From the NCBI GenBank assembly GCA_047631555.1, contig JBLHZY010000006.1, positions 1 through 64,000 on the forward strand: a DNA stretch of 64,000 nt, given 5' to 3'. Of the stretch, positions 25,830-35,034 are shown piece by piece. The stretch is from JBLHZY01 sp047631555 (GTDB lineage: Bacteria; Pseudomonadota; Alphaproteobacteria; Rhodobacterales; Rhodobacteraceae). The position numbers were made by a program, and so were the translations under genes. Each line of letters starts with the position of its first letter. Positions within the stretch are counted from its first letter, which is position 1. Under the pieces are notes generated by a model. That model did not search any database and was not told the DNA's origin. It was given only the letters and a program-made list of their open reading frames with translations.

Positions 25830-27697
25830 GTTCGCCCAAAGAGGCGTTCGATATCCGCAAGGCGCAACTCGACATAAGTTGGGCGGCCGTGATTGCATTG
25901 GCCGGAGTGGGGCGTGGCTTCCATTTCGCGCAAGAGGGCGTTCATCTCAGGGGCCTGCATGCGCCGCCCGGATCGGATCGAGCCATGGCAGGCAACGCGG
26001 CTAAGCACCGCTTCGATGCGCGCCTGAACGGAAAGGCTTTCGCCCTGATCGGCCAGTTCATCAAGGATGTCGTGCAGCATCGCGCCTGCATTGATCTCGC
26101 CCAGAATTGCAGGCGTTTCGCGCACGGCAATTGCCCCGCCGCCGAAGGGCTCGATTGTCAGGCCAAGGCGGGCTAGCTCATCAGCGAATTCCAGAAGGCG
26201 CGCCGCATCGCTATCGCTAAGCTCGACGATTTCAGGGATCAAAAGGGCCTGCGCAGCGACGCCATTTTCAGCCATTTGGCGCTTGAGCTTTTCATAGACG
26301 AGGCGCTCATGCGCGGCGTGTTGATCAACGAGGATCATGCCGGTTTCGGTTTGCGCCACGATATAGTTTTCATGGATCTGCGCGCGAGCGGCCCCCAAGG
26401 GGAGCGCTTCATAAGATGGGGTATCTGGGGCCTCAAAAACCGGCTCTACGCGGGCGGAAAAATCACCGGCGAATTCGGCAAATCCGCTTGGCGCCTGCGC
26501 GGGATTGGGCGCTTGGGCGGCGTAGTTTGCGTGCAAAGCGCCCGCACTTGGGCGATCCATCTGATAGATGCGCGGCGCGGTTTGCTCAGGGCGAAAAGCG
26601 CCCAAAGTTGCATCCGCGACAGTGCTTGAGGCGCGGTGCCCAGCGCCGGCCAAAGCATGGCGCAGGCCCGAAACGATAAGCCCGCGCGCAAGGCCCGGCT
26701 CGCGAAAACGGACCTCGGATTTGGCCGGGTGAACGTTGACGTCTACCAAATGCGGATCGCAATCGATAAAGAGGCAGGCGGCGGGATGGCGATCGCGGCT
26801 GAGAAAATCGAAATAGGCCCCGCGCAGCGCGCCAACCAAGAGCTTATCGCGGACCGGGCGGCCATTCACATAGAGATATTGCGCCACCGCAGAGCCGCGC
26901 GAATAGGTCGGCAGAGCGGCATAACCGGTAAGGTGTAGCCCTTCGCGCTCAGCATCAATCTGTAGAGAATTTTCCGCAAACTCGCGACCAAGAACGCAGG
27001 CTAGCCGCCCGTGCAGCGCTTCAAACATATCGCCAGATTCAGCATCGGCGCGAAAGGTGATCCGCCCTTCGCCGCCGCCGGAAATATCGCGCAGCGTGAA
27101 ATTTACAAAAGGCTCGGCCATGGCGAGGCGTTTGACTACATCGCCGATCGCTTGGTTCTCGGCCCGATCAGAGCGCAAGAATTTCAGCCGCGCGGGCGTT
27201 GCATAAAACAGATCGCGCAGCTCGATGATTGTCCCCGCGGAATGGGCGGCAGGGCGCACTTGGGAAGCTTTGCCGCCTGCGATAGTGATGGTGCAGCCCT
27301 CAGAGCCTTCTGCTCGCGAGGTAATGGTGAGGCGGCCAACAGCGCCCAATGAGGGCAGCGCCTCGCCGCGAAATCCGAAGGTATGGATTGCCAAAAGATC
27401 GGAGCCATCGATCTTGGAGGTTGCGTGGCGCGACAGGGCAAGCGGCAGATCATCCGCGCTCATCCCGCAGCCATCATCGCGCACGCGGATCAGGGTTTTG
27501 CCGCCATCCGCGATGGTGATGTCGATGCGTTTTGCGCCTGCATCAATCGCGTTTTCAACGAGTTCTTTGACGGCAGAAGCAGGGCGTTCAACCACTTCAC
27601 CAGCGGCAATGCGATTGATTGCGGCTTCATCCAACTGGCGGATAACAGGGCGAATTCCAGCAGAAGAATCGCTCATATTGGGGTTTGGTGCTGACAT
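25826..27697 (-). CDS. mutL: DNA mismatch repair protein MutL (endonuclease type)
   Basis: A 623-residue GHKL ATPase coordinating mismatch repair. The N-terminal ATPase domain has VKELVENAIDAGA, DDGCGM and GFRGEALPSLGAV. The C-terminal domain keeps the endonuclease metal motif DQHAAHERLVYE (DQHA-xx-E-xxxx-E, about 456-467), the ACHGSIRSG motif and a QCNHGRPT version of CPHGRP. This fits a MutH-less organism in which MutL nicks the new strand. The start ATG follows AGGGG closely. Upstream neighbour in the array is an M16 peptidase gene, 45 bases away; downstream rmuC overlaps by 4 bases. Confidence 0.96.
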   Translation of the reverse strand: MSAPNPNMSDSSAGIRPVIRQLDEAAINRIAAGEVVERPASAVKELVENAIDAGAKRIDITIADGGKTLIRVRDDGCGMSADDLPLALSRHATSKIDGSDLLAIHTFGFRGEALPSLGAVGRLTITSRAEGSEGCTITIAGGKASQVRPAAHSAGTIIELRDLFYATPARLKFLRSDRAENQAIGDVVKRLAMAEPFVNFTLRDISGGGEGRITFRADAESGDMFEALHGRLACVLGREFAENSLQIDAEREGLHLTGYAALPTYSRGSAVAQYLYVNGRPVRDKLLVGALRGAYFDFLSRDRHPAACLFIDCDPHLVDVNVHPAKSEVRFREPGLARGLIVSGLRHALAGAGHRASSTVADATLGAFRPEQTAPRIYQMDRPSAGALHANYAAQAPNPAQAPSGFAEFAGDFSARVEPVFEAPDTPSYEALPLGAARAQIHENYIVAQTETGMILVDQHAAHERLVYEKLKRQMAENGVAAQALLIPEIVELSDSDAARLLEFADELARLGLTIEPFGGGAIAVRETPAILGEINAGAMLHDILDELADQGESLSVQARIEAVLSRVACHGSIRSGRRMQAPEMNALLREMEATPHSGQCNHGRPTYVELRLADIERLFGRT

Positions 27698-27742
27698 ACC
27701 CCTAGAATTAGCATGATGCGCCCCGATTCGACTATGGCGATC

Positions 27743-29068
27743 TTAGGGATTGGTTATCAGGCCCTCGGGCTGACCAACGACGACGAAATGCAGCGCTTGG
27801 GGATGAAAAATCCGCTTTGCGACGCGGTTGATCTCTTCAAGCGTTACCGCATTCACCTTGTCATTGCGGGTTGCGATATAATCGCGCGACTGGCCGCGAA
27901 ATTGCATGCCGGCCATAATATTGGCGATCGCGGCGTTGCTATCAAACCGCAGCGGGTAAGCGCCGGTGAGGTAGAGCTTGGCATCGGCCAACTCCTGCTC
28001 GGTGAGGCCGCTTTCAGCGATCTTGGCCCACTCGGCGCGGACGACCTCGATCCCTTCGGCCATGCGCGCATTTGCCGAGGCGAACTGCCCGATGATCATC
28101 TCGCCGTAGAGGGCCGAGGAAAGATAGGTTCCGATGCCATAGGTCAGCCCGCGCTTTTCGCGCACTTCCTCGTTGAGCCGGGATTCCGCACCGCCGCCAA
28201 AGACTTCCATCAGCAGATAGGCGGGGATGAAATCGGGATCGTCAAAGGGGATGCCCGCATGGCCAAACAGTGCCACGGATTGCGGGGTTTCAAACGGGAT
28301 CACGGTTAGGCCGCCGGTGAGTTCAATTTCAGCATTGCCAACTTGGGGCGCGCCGGTTTCGGGGAGATCGCCAAGCAGGGTATCCATCAATGCGCCAAGC
28401 TCGGCCGGGGTGATATCGCCGACGGCGGAAATATAGACGCGATCGCGCGCAAGGGTCGCCTTATGGGCGGCAAGGACATCGTCTCGGGTCAGGTCGGCCG
28501 CGCTTTGCTGTGTGCCCAATTCATCGGTTTCATAGGGATGATCGGCCCATGTGAGGGCATCAAAAGCTTTGCTCGCGATCTTGCCCGGATCGGTTTCATT
28601 TGAGCGCAGGATTGAGAGGATTTGCCCGCGCACGCGCTCGATTGCGTCTGGGTCAAAGCGCGGCTTGGTAAGGGCGGATTTCAGCAGGGCGATGGCTTCA
28701 TCGCGGTTCTCGGTTAGGAAGCGGGCCGAGACGGAAAGCACGTCATTGCTGCTGTCAAACGAGAAGCTGGCGGCAAGGGCCTCTTTGGCCGTGGCGAAGC
28801 CTTGGGCATCGAGATCGCCTGCGCCTTCTTCGAGCAAAGAGGCCATCAAGCTGGTCGCCCCGCGCGCACCTTTTGGATCGAGCGAGGAGCCGCCTTTGAA
28901 GCGCAATTCAAGCGCCACGAAAGGGATTGAATGCTCTTCGGTGAGCCAAGCAGAAAGGCCGCCGGGGGAGGTCACTTCTTGGATTTCAACGGCGGCTTGG
29001 GCGGGGGTCGTTAGGGCGATTGCCATCAGCAGTATCGCGGCGTTGCGGATCATGCGAAAGGGGGTCAT
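27743..29068 (-). CDS. M16-family peptidase-like protein lacking the zinc motif
   Basis: A 441-residue exported M16 homologue: signal peptide (1-25, TPAQA-A). At the place of the inverted zinc motif HxxEH the sequence reads SLMAS (Ser73, Ala76, Ser77), so zinc binding and catalysis are lost. The C-terminal substrate-binding Arg-Tyr segment REKRGLTYGIGTYLSS is kept. This is the pattern of the non-catalytic (alpha-like) partner in mitochondrial processing peptidase and in bacterial M16 pairs. It overlaps the active M16 gene upstream by 4 bases (ATGA), so the two are probably made together as a periplasmic heterodimer. Confidence 0.9.
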   Translation of the reverse strand: MTPFRMIRNAAILLMAIALTTPAQAAVEIQEVTSPGGLSAWLTEEHSIPFVALELRFKGGSSLDPKGARGATSLMASLLEEGAGDLDAQGFATAKEALAASFSFDSSNDVLSVSARFLTENRDEAIALLKSALTKPRFDPDAIERVRGQILSILRSNETDPGKIASKAFDALTWADHPYETDELGTQQSAADLTRDDVLAAHKATLARDRVYISAVGDITPAELGALMDTLLGDLPETGAPQVGNAEIELTGGLTVIPFETPQSVALFGHAGIPFDDPDFIPAYLLMEVFGGGAESRLNEEVREKRGLTYGIGTYLSSALYGEMIIGQFASANARMAEGIEVVRAEWAKIAESGLTEQELADAKLYLTGAYPLRFDSNAAIANIMAGMQFRGQSRDYIATRNDKVNAVTLEEINRVAKRIFHPQALHFVVVGQPEGLITNP

Positions 29069-30426
29069 TGGCTTGCCTCCACGGCTTGCGCATCTGGTGC
29101 AGGTGGTTGGAGCCAGCCGGTTACTGCATTGGATTTGTTAAAGACTTTGCGCGCCGCCATGATCACATCTTCGGCTGTGACGGCCTCAAGAATAGCAGGC
29201 CATTCAGCGATATCTTCAAGCGTTAGGCCCGAGGTAAGTGCTGCGCCATAGCGACGGGCGATGCCATCGACATTGTCATCGGCATAGATCAGCGAAGCGC
29301 GCAGCTGCATCTTTACGCGGGCGAATTGCTCGGCATCGACGCCCTCTTCGATAAACTGTGCAATCGCGCTATCGAGCGCTGCTTCGCCCGCCGCCAGATC
29401 AACCCCGGGAACCGGCACGATATAAAGCCCGAAAGTCGTTTGATCGAGCGAGGTGCCGGAATAAAACGCCGAAGCATAAAGCGCCTTTTGTTGTTCAAAT
29501 TGCAGCTTGCGGCCAAGCACGGAAGTTGTGGGCGAGCCGCCCAAAAGCTCTGCCAGCATGGTGAGCGCTGCGGCCTCTTTTTGATCGCCAGCGTTGCGCT
29601 CGGGCGCGAGATAGGTGCGGATCACGTAGGGCTGAGCGACGCGCGCGTCTGTGTAGATTAGGCGGCGCTCGGAAAGCTGGGGCGGCTCGGTTGGGCGGAT
29701 GCGCGGGGGTAGGTTTTCGGAAGGCTCCAGCGGGCCGTAATATTGATTTGCCAGCGCGCGCACTTCATCAGGCGTGACATCGCCTGCGACGATCAGGATC
29801 GCATTGTTGGGCGCGTAATAGCGGCGGTAAAATTCAAAGGCATCGTCGCGAGTCAGCGCGCTTACCTCATGTTTCCAGCCGATCACGGGGATGCCGTAGG
29901 GATGGTTCATGTATTGGGCGGCGTCGCGCTGCTCGCCGAAGATCGCGCCGGGATCGTTTTCGGTGCGCATGTTGCGCTCTTCCAGAACGACATCGCGCTC
30001 GGTTTCGACATCCTCAACGGTCATCTCGAGATCACGCATCCGGTCGCTTTCGAGCTGCATCATCAGCTCAAGGCGATCTGCGGCGATGCGCTGAAAGTAG
30101 CCAGTGTAATCATTTGAGGTGAAGGCGTTATCAGTTCCGCCATTGCGCGTGATCGTGGCGGAAAATTCGCCCGATTCGATATCATCGGTGCCCTTAAACA
30201 TCAGGTGTTCAAGGAAATGCGCGATGCCGGATTTGCCCGGCGCCTCATCCGCGGCGCCCACGCGATACCAAACCATATGCACGACAACCGGCGCGCGGTG
30301 ATCTTCAATCACCACCACGTCCATGCCGTTTTCCAGCGAAAAGGAGGAGGTTTCAGCCGCTTGAGCCATGGGCGCAACGAGGGCGATCAACGGGGCAAAA
30401 GCGAGCGCGCGCAAAAAACGGGGCAT
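29065..30426 (-). CDS. M16-family zinc metallopeptidase (catalytic)
   Basis: A 453-residue secreted or periplasmic peptidase. Signal peptide residues 1-23 (APMAQA-A). Inverted zinc motif HFLEH at 70-74 with Glu73 as general base, and the third ligand in ERDVVLEER near Glu149/150. It has the two-lobe pitrilysin/MPP-beta architecture. The open frame begins at 30477, but the ATG at 30426 follows AAGGA and begins the signal peptide. Paired with the inactive homologue downstream (4-bp overlap). Substrates unknown; likely breakdown of peptides in the envelope. Confidence 0.94.
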   Translation of the reverse strand: MPRFLRALAFAPLIALVAPMAQAAETSSFSLENGMDVVVIEDHRAPVVVHMVWYRVGAADEAPGKSGIAHFLEHLMFKGTDDIESGEFSATITRNGGTDNAFTSNDYTGYFQRIAADRLELMMQLESDRMRDLEMTVEDVETERDVVLEERNMRTENDPGAIFGEQRDAAQYMNHPYGIPVIGWKHEVSALTRDDAFEFYRRYYAPNNAILIVAGDVTPDEVRALANQYYGPLEPSENLPPRIRPTEPPQLSERRLIYTDARVAQPYVIRTYLAPERNAGDQKEAAALTMLAELLGGSPTTSVLGRKLQFEQQKALYASAFYSGTSLDQTTFGLYIVPVPGVDLAAGEAALDSAIAQFIEEGVDAEQFARVKMQLRASLIYADDNVDGIARRYGAALTSGLTLEDIAEWPAILEAVTAEDVIMAARKVFNKSNAVTGWLQPPAPDAQAVEASQ

Positions 30427-30513
30427 GGCAATCCTTGGGTAATTTACAAGCCTACAGCTACGCCATTTGGCGCACAATTCAACCCCGCCAAACGCAAGCG
30501 TGAGAAGGCGTTA

Positions 30514-31038
30514 TTATTCGGAATAGCCTTTGGGCGGCGATGTTGGCGTTATAACACCTGAGCGGCGCAAGCGGCGCTGTTCTGCATAAGCGTCAAGGCG
30601 TTCGCGCTTATAGACTTGCTGATAGATATTGCGCCCAAAGAGACGATCCAGCAGGCCGGATTTGTTGCGTTTGCGAAAGGCCAGATCATTTTCGGCCAGA
30701 TCGGTGCGCACATTGTCATCGCGACCATAGCGGCTTGCGTAATTCACAATGCCGCCCTCTGTTCCGCTTTTATTCAGCGCTGCGGCGCGCCCGCCAAGGG
30801 CAACAACAGCATCTTCATTTGGGGTCGGATCAACGAGGTTTTTCGCGCCAGGCGTTGGCGCAGGCAATTCGGTATAGCTTTTGGGCTCTTGCAGCGTTTT
30901 GTTGGGAACAATAGCGAATTCATCCGGGCCAGTGCTGCCCGAAAACGGCATTAGCCGGGGCGCTTTGCCCCCGTTACAGCCCGCCAGTACCAGTGATACT
31001 GCCAAGATAACGCTCAATTTTCCCAGACCTGCCCGCAT
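30514..31038 (-). CDS. DUF3035 lipoprotein
   Basis: A 174-residue predicted lipoprotein: short basic start, hydrophobic core, lipobox LAGC with Cys21. The mature part is Pro/Asn-rich with no recognised enzyme motif. It contains RLMPF and PNEDAVVALGGRAAAL. I recognise it as the DUF3035 family that follows lspA in Rhodobacterales. RBS is GGGAGG. Position directly after signal peptidase II, which processes lipoproteins, suggests but does not prove a link in outer-membrane biogenesis. Confidence 0.85.
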   Translation of the reverse strand: MRAGLGKLSVILAVSLVLAGCNGGKAPRLMPFSGSTGPDEFAIVPNKTLQEPKSYTELPAPTPGAKNLVDPTPNEDAVVALGGRAAALNKSGTEGGIVNYASRYGRDDNVRTDLAENDLAFRKRNKSGLLDRLFGRNIYQQVYKRERLDAYAEQRRLRRSGVITPTSPPKGYSE

Positions 31039-31096
31039 TCAAGCCTCCCTCACCCACATGGTGTTTCGCTTTGTTTACCCGATCCCGACGCAGCCG

Positions 31097-31567
31097 TCAC
31101 GGGGCCTTTTTGCCGCCCGTAAATAGGATAAGCCCAAAAGCGCCTGCAAAAATAGCGATATCGGCAATGTTAAACGAAAACGGGTTGGAAAAGCCGCAAC
31201 AAGACATGTTGAGAAAATCCGCCACGGCCCCGTAAACCACCCGATCAATCACATTGCCAAGCGCCCCGCCGATCAACAGTCCGGCGGCAATCTGGCCCCA
31301 GCGCCCCGGTGCCTCGCGCCGTATCCAGATGAAAACCCAAAGCGAGATCGCCAGCGCCAGCGCGATCAAGATCCAGCGCATAACATCCGTGGCGCTGGCA
31401 AAGAGGCCAAAGTTGATCCCCTCATTCCACGCCATACGAAACATCAAAAAGGGCGGCCAAACCGGAATTTCACCGACCGAGATCAAATTCAGCCCATGCA
31501 CAACCACGGCCTTTGAGACCTGATCAATCGCGAATGTCGCAACTGCGGTTATGCCAAGGGCGCGCAT
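31097..31567 (-). CDS. lspA: Lipoprotein signal peptidase (signal peptidase II)
   Basis: A 156-residue aspartyl protease of the inner membrane that cleaves prolipoproteins before the lipid-modified Cys. Four membrane helices; GALGNVIDR motif followed by the catalytic pair Asp117 (VADF) and Asp136 (FNIAD), 19 residues apart as in known enzymes. RBS is TAGGAGAG. It sits 9 bases after the purH stop codon and before the DUF3035 lipoprotein gene. Confidence 0.95.
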   Translation of the reverse strand: MRALGITAVATFAIDQVSKAVVVHGLNLISVGEIPVWPPFLMFRMAWNEGINFGLFASATDVMRWILIALALAISLWVFIWIRREAPGRWGQIAAGLLIGGALGNVIDRVVYGAVADFLNMSCCGFSNPFSFNIADIAIFAGAFGLILFTGGKKAP

Positions 31568-31576
31568 AACTCTCTC

Positions 31577-33166
31577 CTAGTGGCGGAAGTGGCGCATGCC
31601 GGTAAACACCATGGCAAGCCCCGCCTCATTGGCCGCTGCGATCACTTCATCGTCGCGCATCGAGCCGCCGGGTTGAATAACGCAGGTCGCGCCCGCAGCT
31701 GCCGCTTCAAGCAAACCATCAGCAAAGGGGAAGAATGCGTCTGACGCCACTGCCGAGCCGATCGTGAGCGGCGCATCAAGGCCCATAGCCTCGGCCATCC
31801 GCTCGGATTTTTTCGCCGCGATCAGTGCAGAATCAAGCCGGCTCATCTGGCCCGCGCCTACCCCGACAGTCGCGCCATCGCGCACATAAACAATCGCGTT
31901 CGATTTAACGTGTTTGGCAACCTTCCAAGCAAACAAAAGATCGCGCATCTGCTCTTCTGTCGGCGTTTTTTCAGTCACGACCTTCAGATCATCCATGCCG
32001 ATAAAGCCTGCATCCTTATCCTGAACCAAAAGCCCGCCCGCAACTTGGCGCACAGTCAGGCCGGGCGCCAAAACATTCGGCAAGCCATCCGTTGTCAGCA
32101 AGCGCAGGTTCTTTTTCTTGGCAAAAATACTCATTGCCTCTTCGCTGGCCCCGGGCGCAATCACAACTTCGGTAAAGATCGCTGTGATCTCTTCGGCCGT
32201 GGCGGCATCCAGTGGCTGGTTTAGCGCAACGATCCCGCCAAAGGCCGAGGTACGATCGCAATCAAAGGCCGCTTTATAGGCCTCAACAAGGCTTCCCGCT
32301 TGGGCAACACCGCAAGGGTTCGCGTGTTTGATGATCGCGCAGGCTGGACCTTTGGCGGGATCAAACTCAGCGACCAATTCAAAGGCCGCGTCGGTATCAT
32401 TGATGTTGTTATAGCTCAGTTCTTTGCCTTGATGCTGCTTGGCCGTCGCCACGCCGGGGCGGGCCGATCCATCGGTATAGAAGGCGGCTGTTTGGTGCGG
32501 GTTTTCGCCATAGCGCAGGGTCTGGGCCAATGTGCCGGCAAAAGCGCGCCGGCGCGGGGCGGGCTCATTAATTGCGCTGGCCATCCATGTGCTTACGGCT
32601 GTGTCATAGGCGGCTGTGCGCGCATAGGCCGTCTGGGCAAGCTTCTGGCGGAAAGCGAGCGGGGTTGCGCCATCATTGGCTTCGAGCTCGGCCAGCAAAG
32701 GCGCGTAGTCTTCAACATCTACAACCACGTTTACGAATGTATGGTTCTTGGCCGCCGCGCGGATCATCGCAGGGCCGCCGATATCGATATTCTCGATGCA
32801 ATCGTCGTAATCGCCGCCCTTGGCGACCGTTTCTTCAAACGGATAGAGGTTCACAACCAAAAGATCGATCCCGCCGATCCCATGCTCTTTCATCGCCGCC
32901 AAATGCGCCTCGTTATCGCGCAGCGCCAGCAGGCCGCCGTGCACACCCGGATGCAGCGTTTTGACACGCCCATCCATCATTTCCGGAAAGCCGGTTACAT
33001 CGGCTACATCAATAACCGTAAGCCCTGCATCCCGAAGCGCCTTGGCAGAGCCGCCCGTTGAGAGCAATTCAACCCCGCGCGCCGCAAGCGCCTTGCCCAG
33101 ATCAATCAGACCTGTCTTATCAGAAACGGAAAGAAGCGCGCGGCGAACAGGATAGAGATCGGTCAT
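31577..33166 (-). CDS. purH: Bifunctional AICAR formyltransferase / IMP cyclohydrolase
   Basis: A 529-residue enzyme for the last two steps of IMP synthesis (AICAR to FAICAR to IMP). The N-terminal MGS-like cyclohydrolase domain (about 1-150) begins with RRALLSVSDKTGL and holds STGGSAKALRDAG. The transformylase domain carries IIKHANPCGVA (catalytic Lys/His) and SDAFFPFADG. Length matches the family. It lies 24 bases after the heparinase gene and 9 before lspA, consistent with one transcript. Confidence 0.97.
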   Translation of the reverse strand: MTDLYPVRRALLSVSDKTGLIDLGKALAARGVELLSTGGSAKALRDAGLTVIDVADVTGFPEMMDGRVKTLHPGVHGGLLALRDNEAHLAAMKEHGIGGIDLLVVNLYPFEETVAKGGDYDDCIENIDIGGPAMIRAAAKNHTFVNVVVDVEDYAPLLAELEANDGATPLAFRQKLAQTAYARTAAYDTAVSTWMASAINEPAPRRRAFAGTLAQTLRYGENPHQTAAFYTDGSARPGVATAKQHQGKELSYNNINDTDAAFELVAEFDPAKGPACAIIKHANPCGVAQAGSLVEAYKAAFDCDRTSAFGGIVALNQPLDAATAEEITAIFTEVVIAPGASEEAMSIFAKKKNLRLLTTDGLPNVLAPGLTVRQVAGGLLVQDKDAGFIGMDDLKVVTEKTPTEEQMRDLLFAWKVAKHVKSNAIVYVRDGATVGVGAGQMSRLDSALIAAKKSERMAEAMGLDAPLTIGSAVASDAFFPFADGLLEAAAAGATCVIQPGGSMRDDEVIAAANEAGLAMVFTGMRHFRH

Positions 33167-33190
33167 TAATTTGGGCCCCCAAGGCAGATG

Positions 33191-34972
33191 TTATTCCAGC
33201 GTCTCGCTCTCATCTCGCTCAAGATCACGGATCGTAGTGGGCGTATCCTGTGCTTTGGCCAAGGTCCAGCGGACGCGGGTCGCATAATCTATTGCGCGCC
33301 CAGATAGAACCACTTGTTTGCTCGCACGGGGCTTTAATCGCCCTTTTTCGAGATAAACGGACGGCAAAAGCTTCATTTCGCCAATACTATCGTGCCGGAA
33401 TATCCAGATCTCGCCGCTTTTGAGCGCCATGGAGATCGCCGTGCCGCCCATATCTAGGGTCGCGTCGACATCGGGATGGAGATGAAAGCGCACGTCAAAC
33501 GCAAGGCCCGAAAGCCCCGAAGCATCGCGCATCCGATCAAAGCGGCGCTCTTCGGCCGTATCAATCGCAGCGAGCGTATCTTCGCCTGCAATCCCGCGCC
33601 CGTCGCTGGAGAGATCAAGATGGCGGATGTGGGTCAACCCATGGGTCGAGACATAGCCATCATGGCCCGCGACAAGCCCGGTGCCATCTTCGCTTTTGCG
33701 CGCCTCGATGCGGACCTCGCGCGGGGTATGGGCGAGCAATTCGCGCGGATGCCCGCCAATCATACGAAGCGCGCCGAGGCGAGACGAGCTATAGCCCTCA
33801 ATCCCCAGCGTGGAATGCGACGGGGTCGCACGGCCTGCGCGCCGCCAATCCTCGCCAAAGCTCACACCCGAGCCGCAATTCACGATCAAAGGGCGCCGCC
33901 CGGATGTCAGCTCAAAGGCAAGGGTTGAGGCATGGCCATTATAGCTCGCTTCGCGCTGGGGCGGCGGTGCTGCATCCAAGATCAAGCTGGTGCGGCCCGC
34001 AGAGAGGCGCGCATAGCCCATCGCAAGCCCTGCGCCGGGCATGGTTTTGACGCCAGAAGAGGCAAGCGCTTGATCGAGCCGCCCCTCTTGGCCGCGCCCG
34101 CCGCCATGAAAGCGCGCAAGGCCCCCATCAGAATGGCGCAGGGCGCGCAGGGTTGGAGCGATGCGTTCAATCGCGGCCAAATGATCGCGCGCGGGCATCA
34201 TGCCAGCCTCGGAAAGGGCGGCAGCGGCCCAATTGAGCAGGGTGAAGACTTCGAGCAATTCTTCGGGGTTGCGGGTCGGAATGCCGCCCTCGATGTCGAT
34301 CTGATCAATACAATCGCGCGCCAAAGCCTTCATCGCGGGGGCAACGTGCGCATCCATCCCGGTCAGCGATAGGCCTGCATAGATCAGCCCTGTGAGCGCC
34401 TCAAACCGGGGCAAGCCGCGCGAGGCAGATTGCCAGCGGCGCGACAGGAAGATCGTTTGTTGAGCAAGCGAGCGGTAGAAGGCGGCCGAGGTCTCTGTTT
34501 CGGCGCCAGAGAGCAAGAACAGCGCGTTGTTGATCCAGCGGATGAGGCGGCGCCCCGTGAGATCAGGCGTCCAGCCGGGACCGCGCCCTGCGGCGTATAG
34601 ATCGATCCACTCATGCGTCCATTCGCGGGCCTTTTGGCGCGCCGGGCCATCGCCAACAGCAGCGAGATCATCAAGCCATGTAAAGCCGTGAATTTCTTCG
34701 TCAAAGGCCGCGCCGGGGCTTTCCACTTGCCAGATTGAGGGCCCATCAGAAACGGCCAAATGCCCGGCAAACAAAAGGTTGCCCGCGATCAGCTGTTTGC
34801 CGCGCGCATAGGTGCCGATGGTGCGCGGTTCGGGTTGGGATTGGAAGCCGGAAGCAGGGCGCGCAAGCGAAGCTCGCCGCGCGTGAAAGCGGTTCATCCA
34901 GCGCGTACGTCGCGCGGGCCAACTCTCTGAATGTGTCACGGGGCCTGCCTCGCTTTGCCTCGAAATGGCCAT
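33191..34972 (-). CDS. Heparinase II/III family protein
   Basis: A 593-residue protein with an alpha/alpha-toroid N-terminal part (about 60-300: WLDDLAAVGD, WTHEWIDLYAAG) and a heparinase II/III-like beta-sandwich C-terminal part (about 340-590: NGHASTLAFELTSGRRPLIVN, with His likely catalytic). Family members are lyases of uronate-containing polysaccharides. No signal peptide is seen, so a cytoplasmic or capsule-related role is possible. The frame starts at 35137, overlapping rsmB, but the ATG at 34972 follows AGAAGG and is preferred. Conserved position between rsmB and purH in Rhodobacterales; its function there is unexplained. Confidence 0.85.
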   Translation of the reverse strand: MAISRQSEAGPVTHSESWPARRTRWMNRFHARRASLARPASGFQSQPEPRTIGTYARGKQLIAGNLLFAGHLAVSDGPSIWQVESPGAAFDEEIHGFTWLDDLAAVGDGPARQKAREWTHEWIDLYAAGRGPGWTPDLTGRRLIRWINNALFLLSGAETETSAAFYRSLAQQTIFLSRRWQSASRGLPRFEALTGLIYAGLSLTGMDAHVAPAMKALARDCIDQIDIEGGIPTRNPEELLEVFTLLNWAAAALSEAGMMPARDHLAAIERIAPTLRALRHSDGGLARFHGGGRGQEGRLDQALASSGVKTMPGAGLAMGYARLSAGRTSLILDAAPPPQREASYNGHASTLAFELTSGRRPLIVNCGSGVSFGEDWRRAGRATPSHSTLGIEGYSSSRLGALRMIGGHPRELLAHTPREVRIEARKSEDGTGLVAGHDGYVSTHGLTHIRHLDLSSDGRGIAGEDTLAAIDTAEERRFDRMRDASGLSGLAFDVRFHLHPDVDATLDMGGTAISMALKSGEIWIFRHDSIGEMKLLPSVYLEKGRLKPRASKQVVLSGRAIDYATRVRWTLAKAQDTPTTIRDLERDESETLE

Positions 34973-35034
34973 TTGGCCTTCTTTTGGCAGATCATACGCG
35001 GGAGAGGCGCGCCTGTCATTGGTTAATGCGTGCT

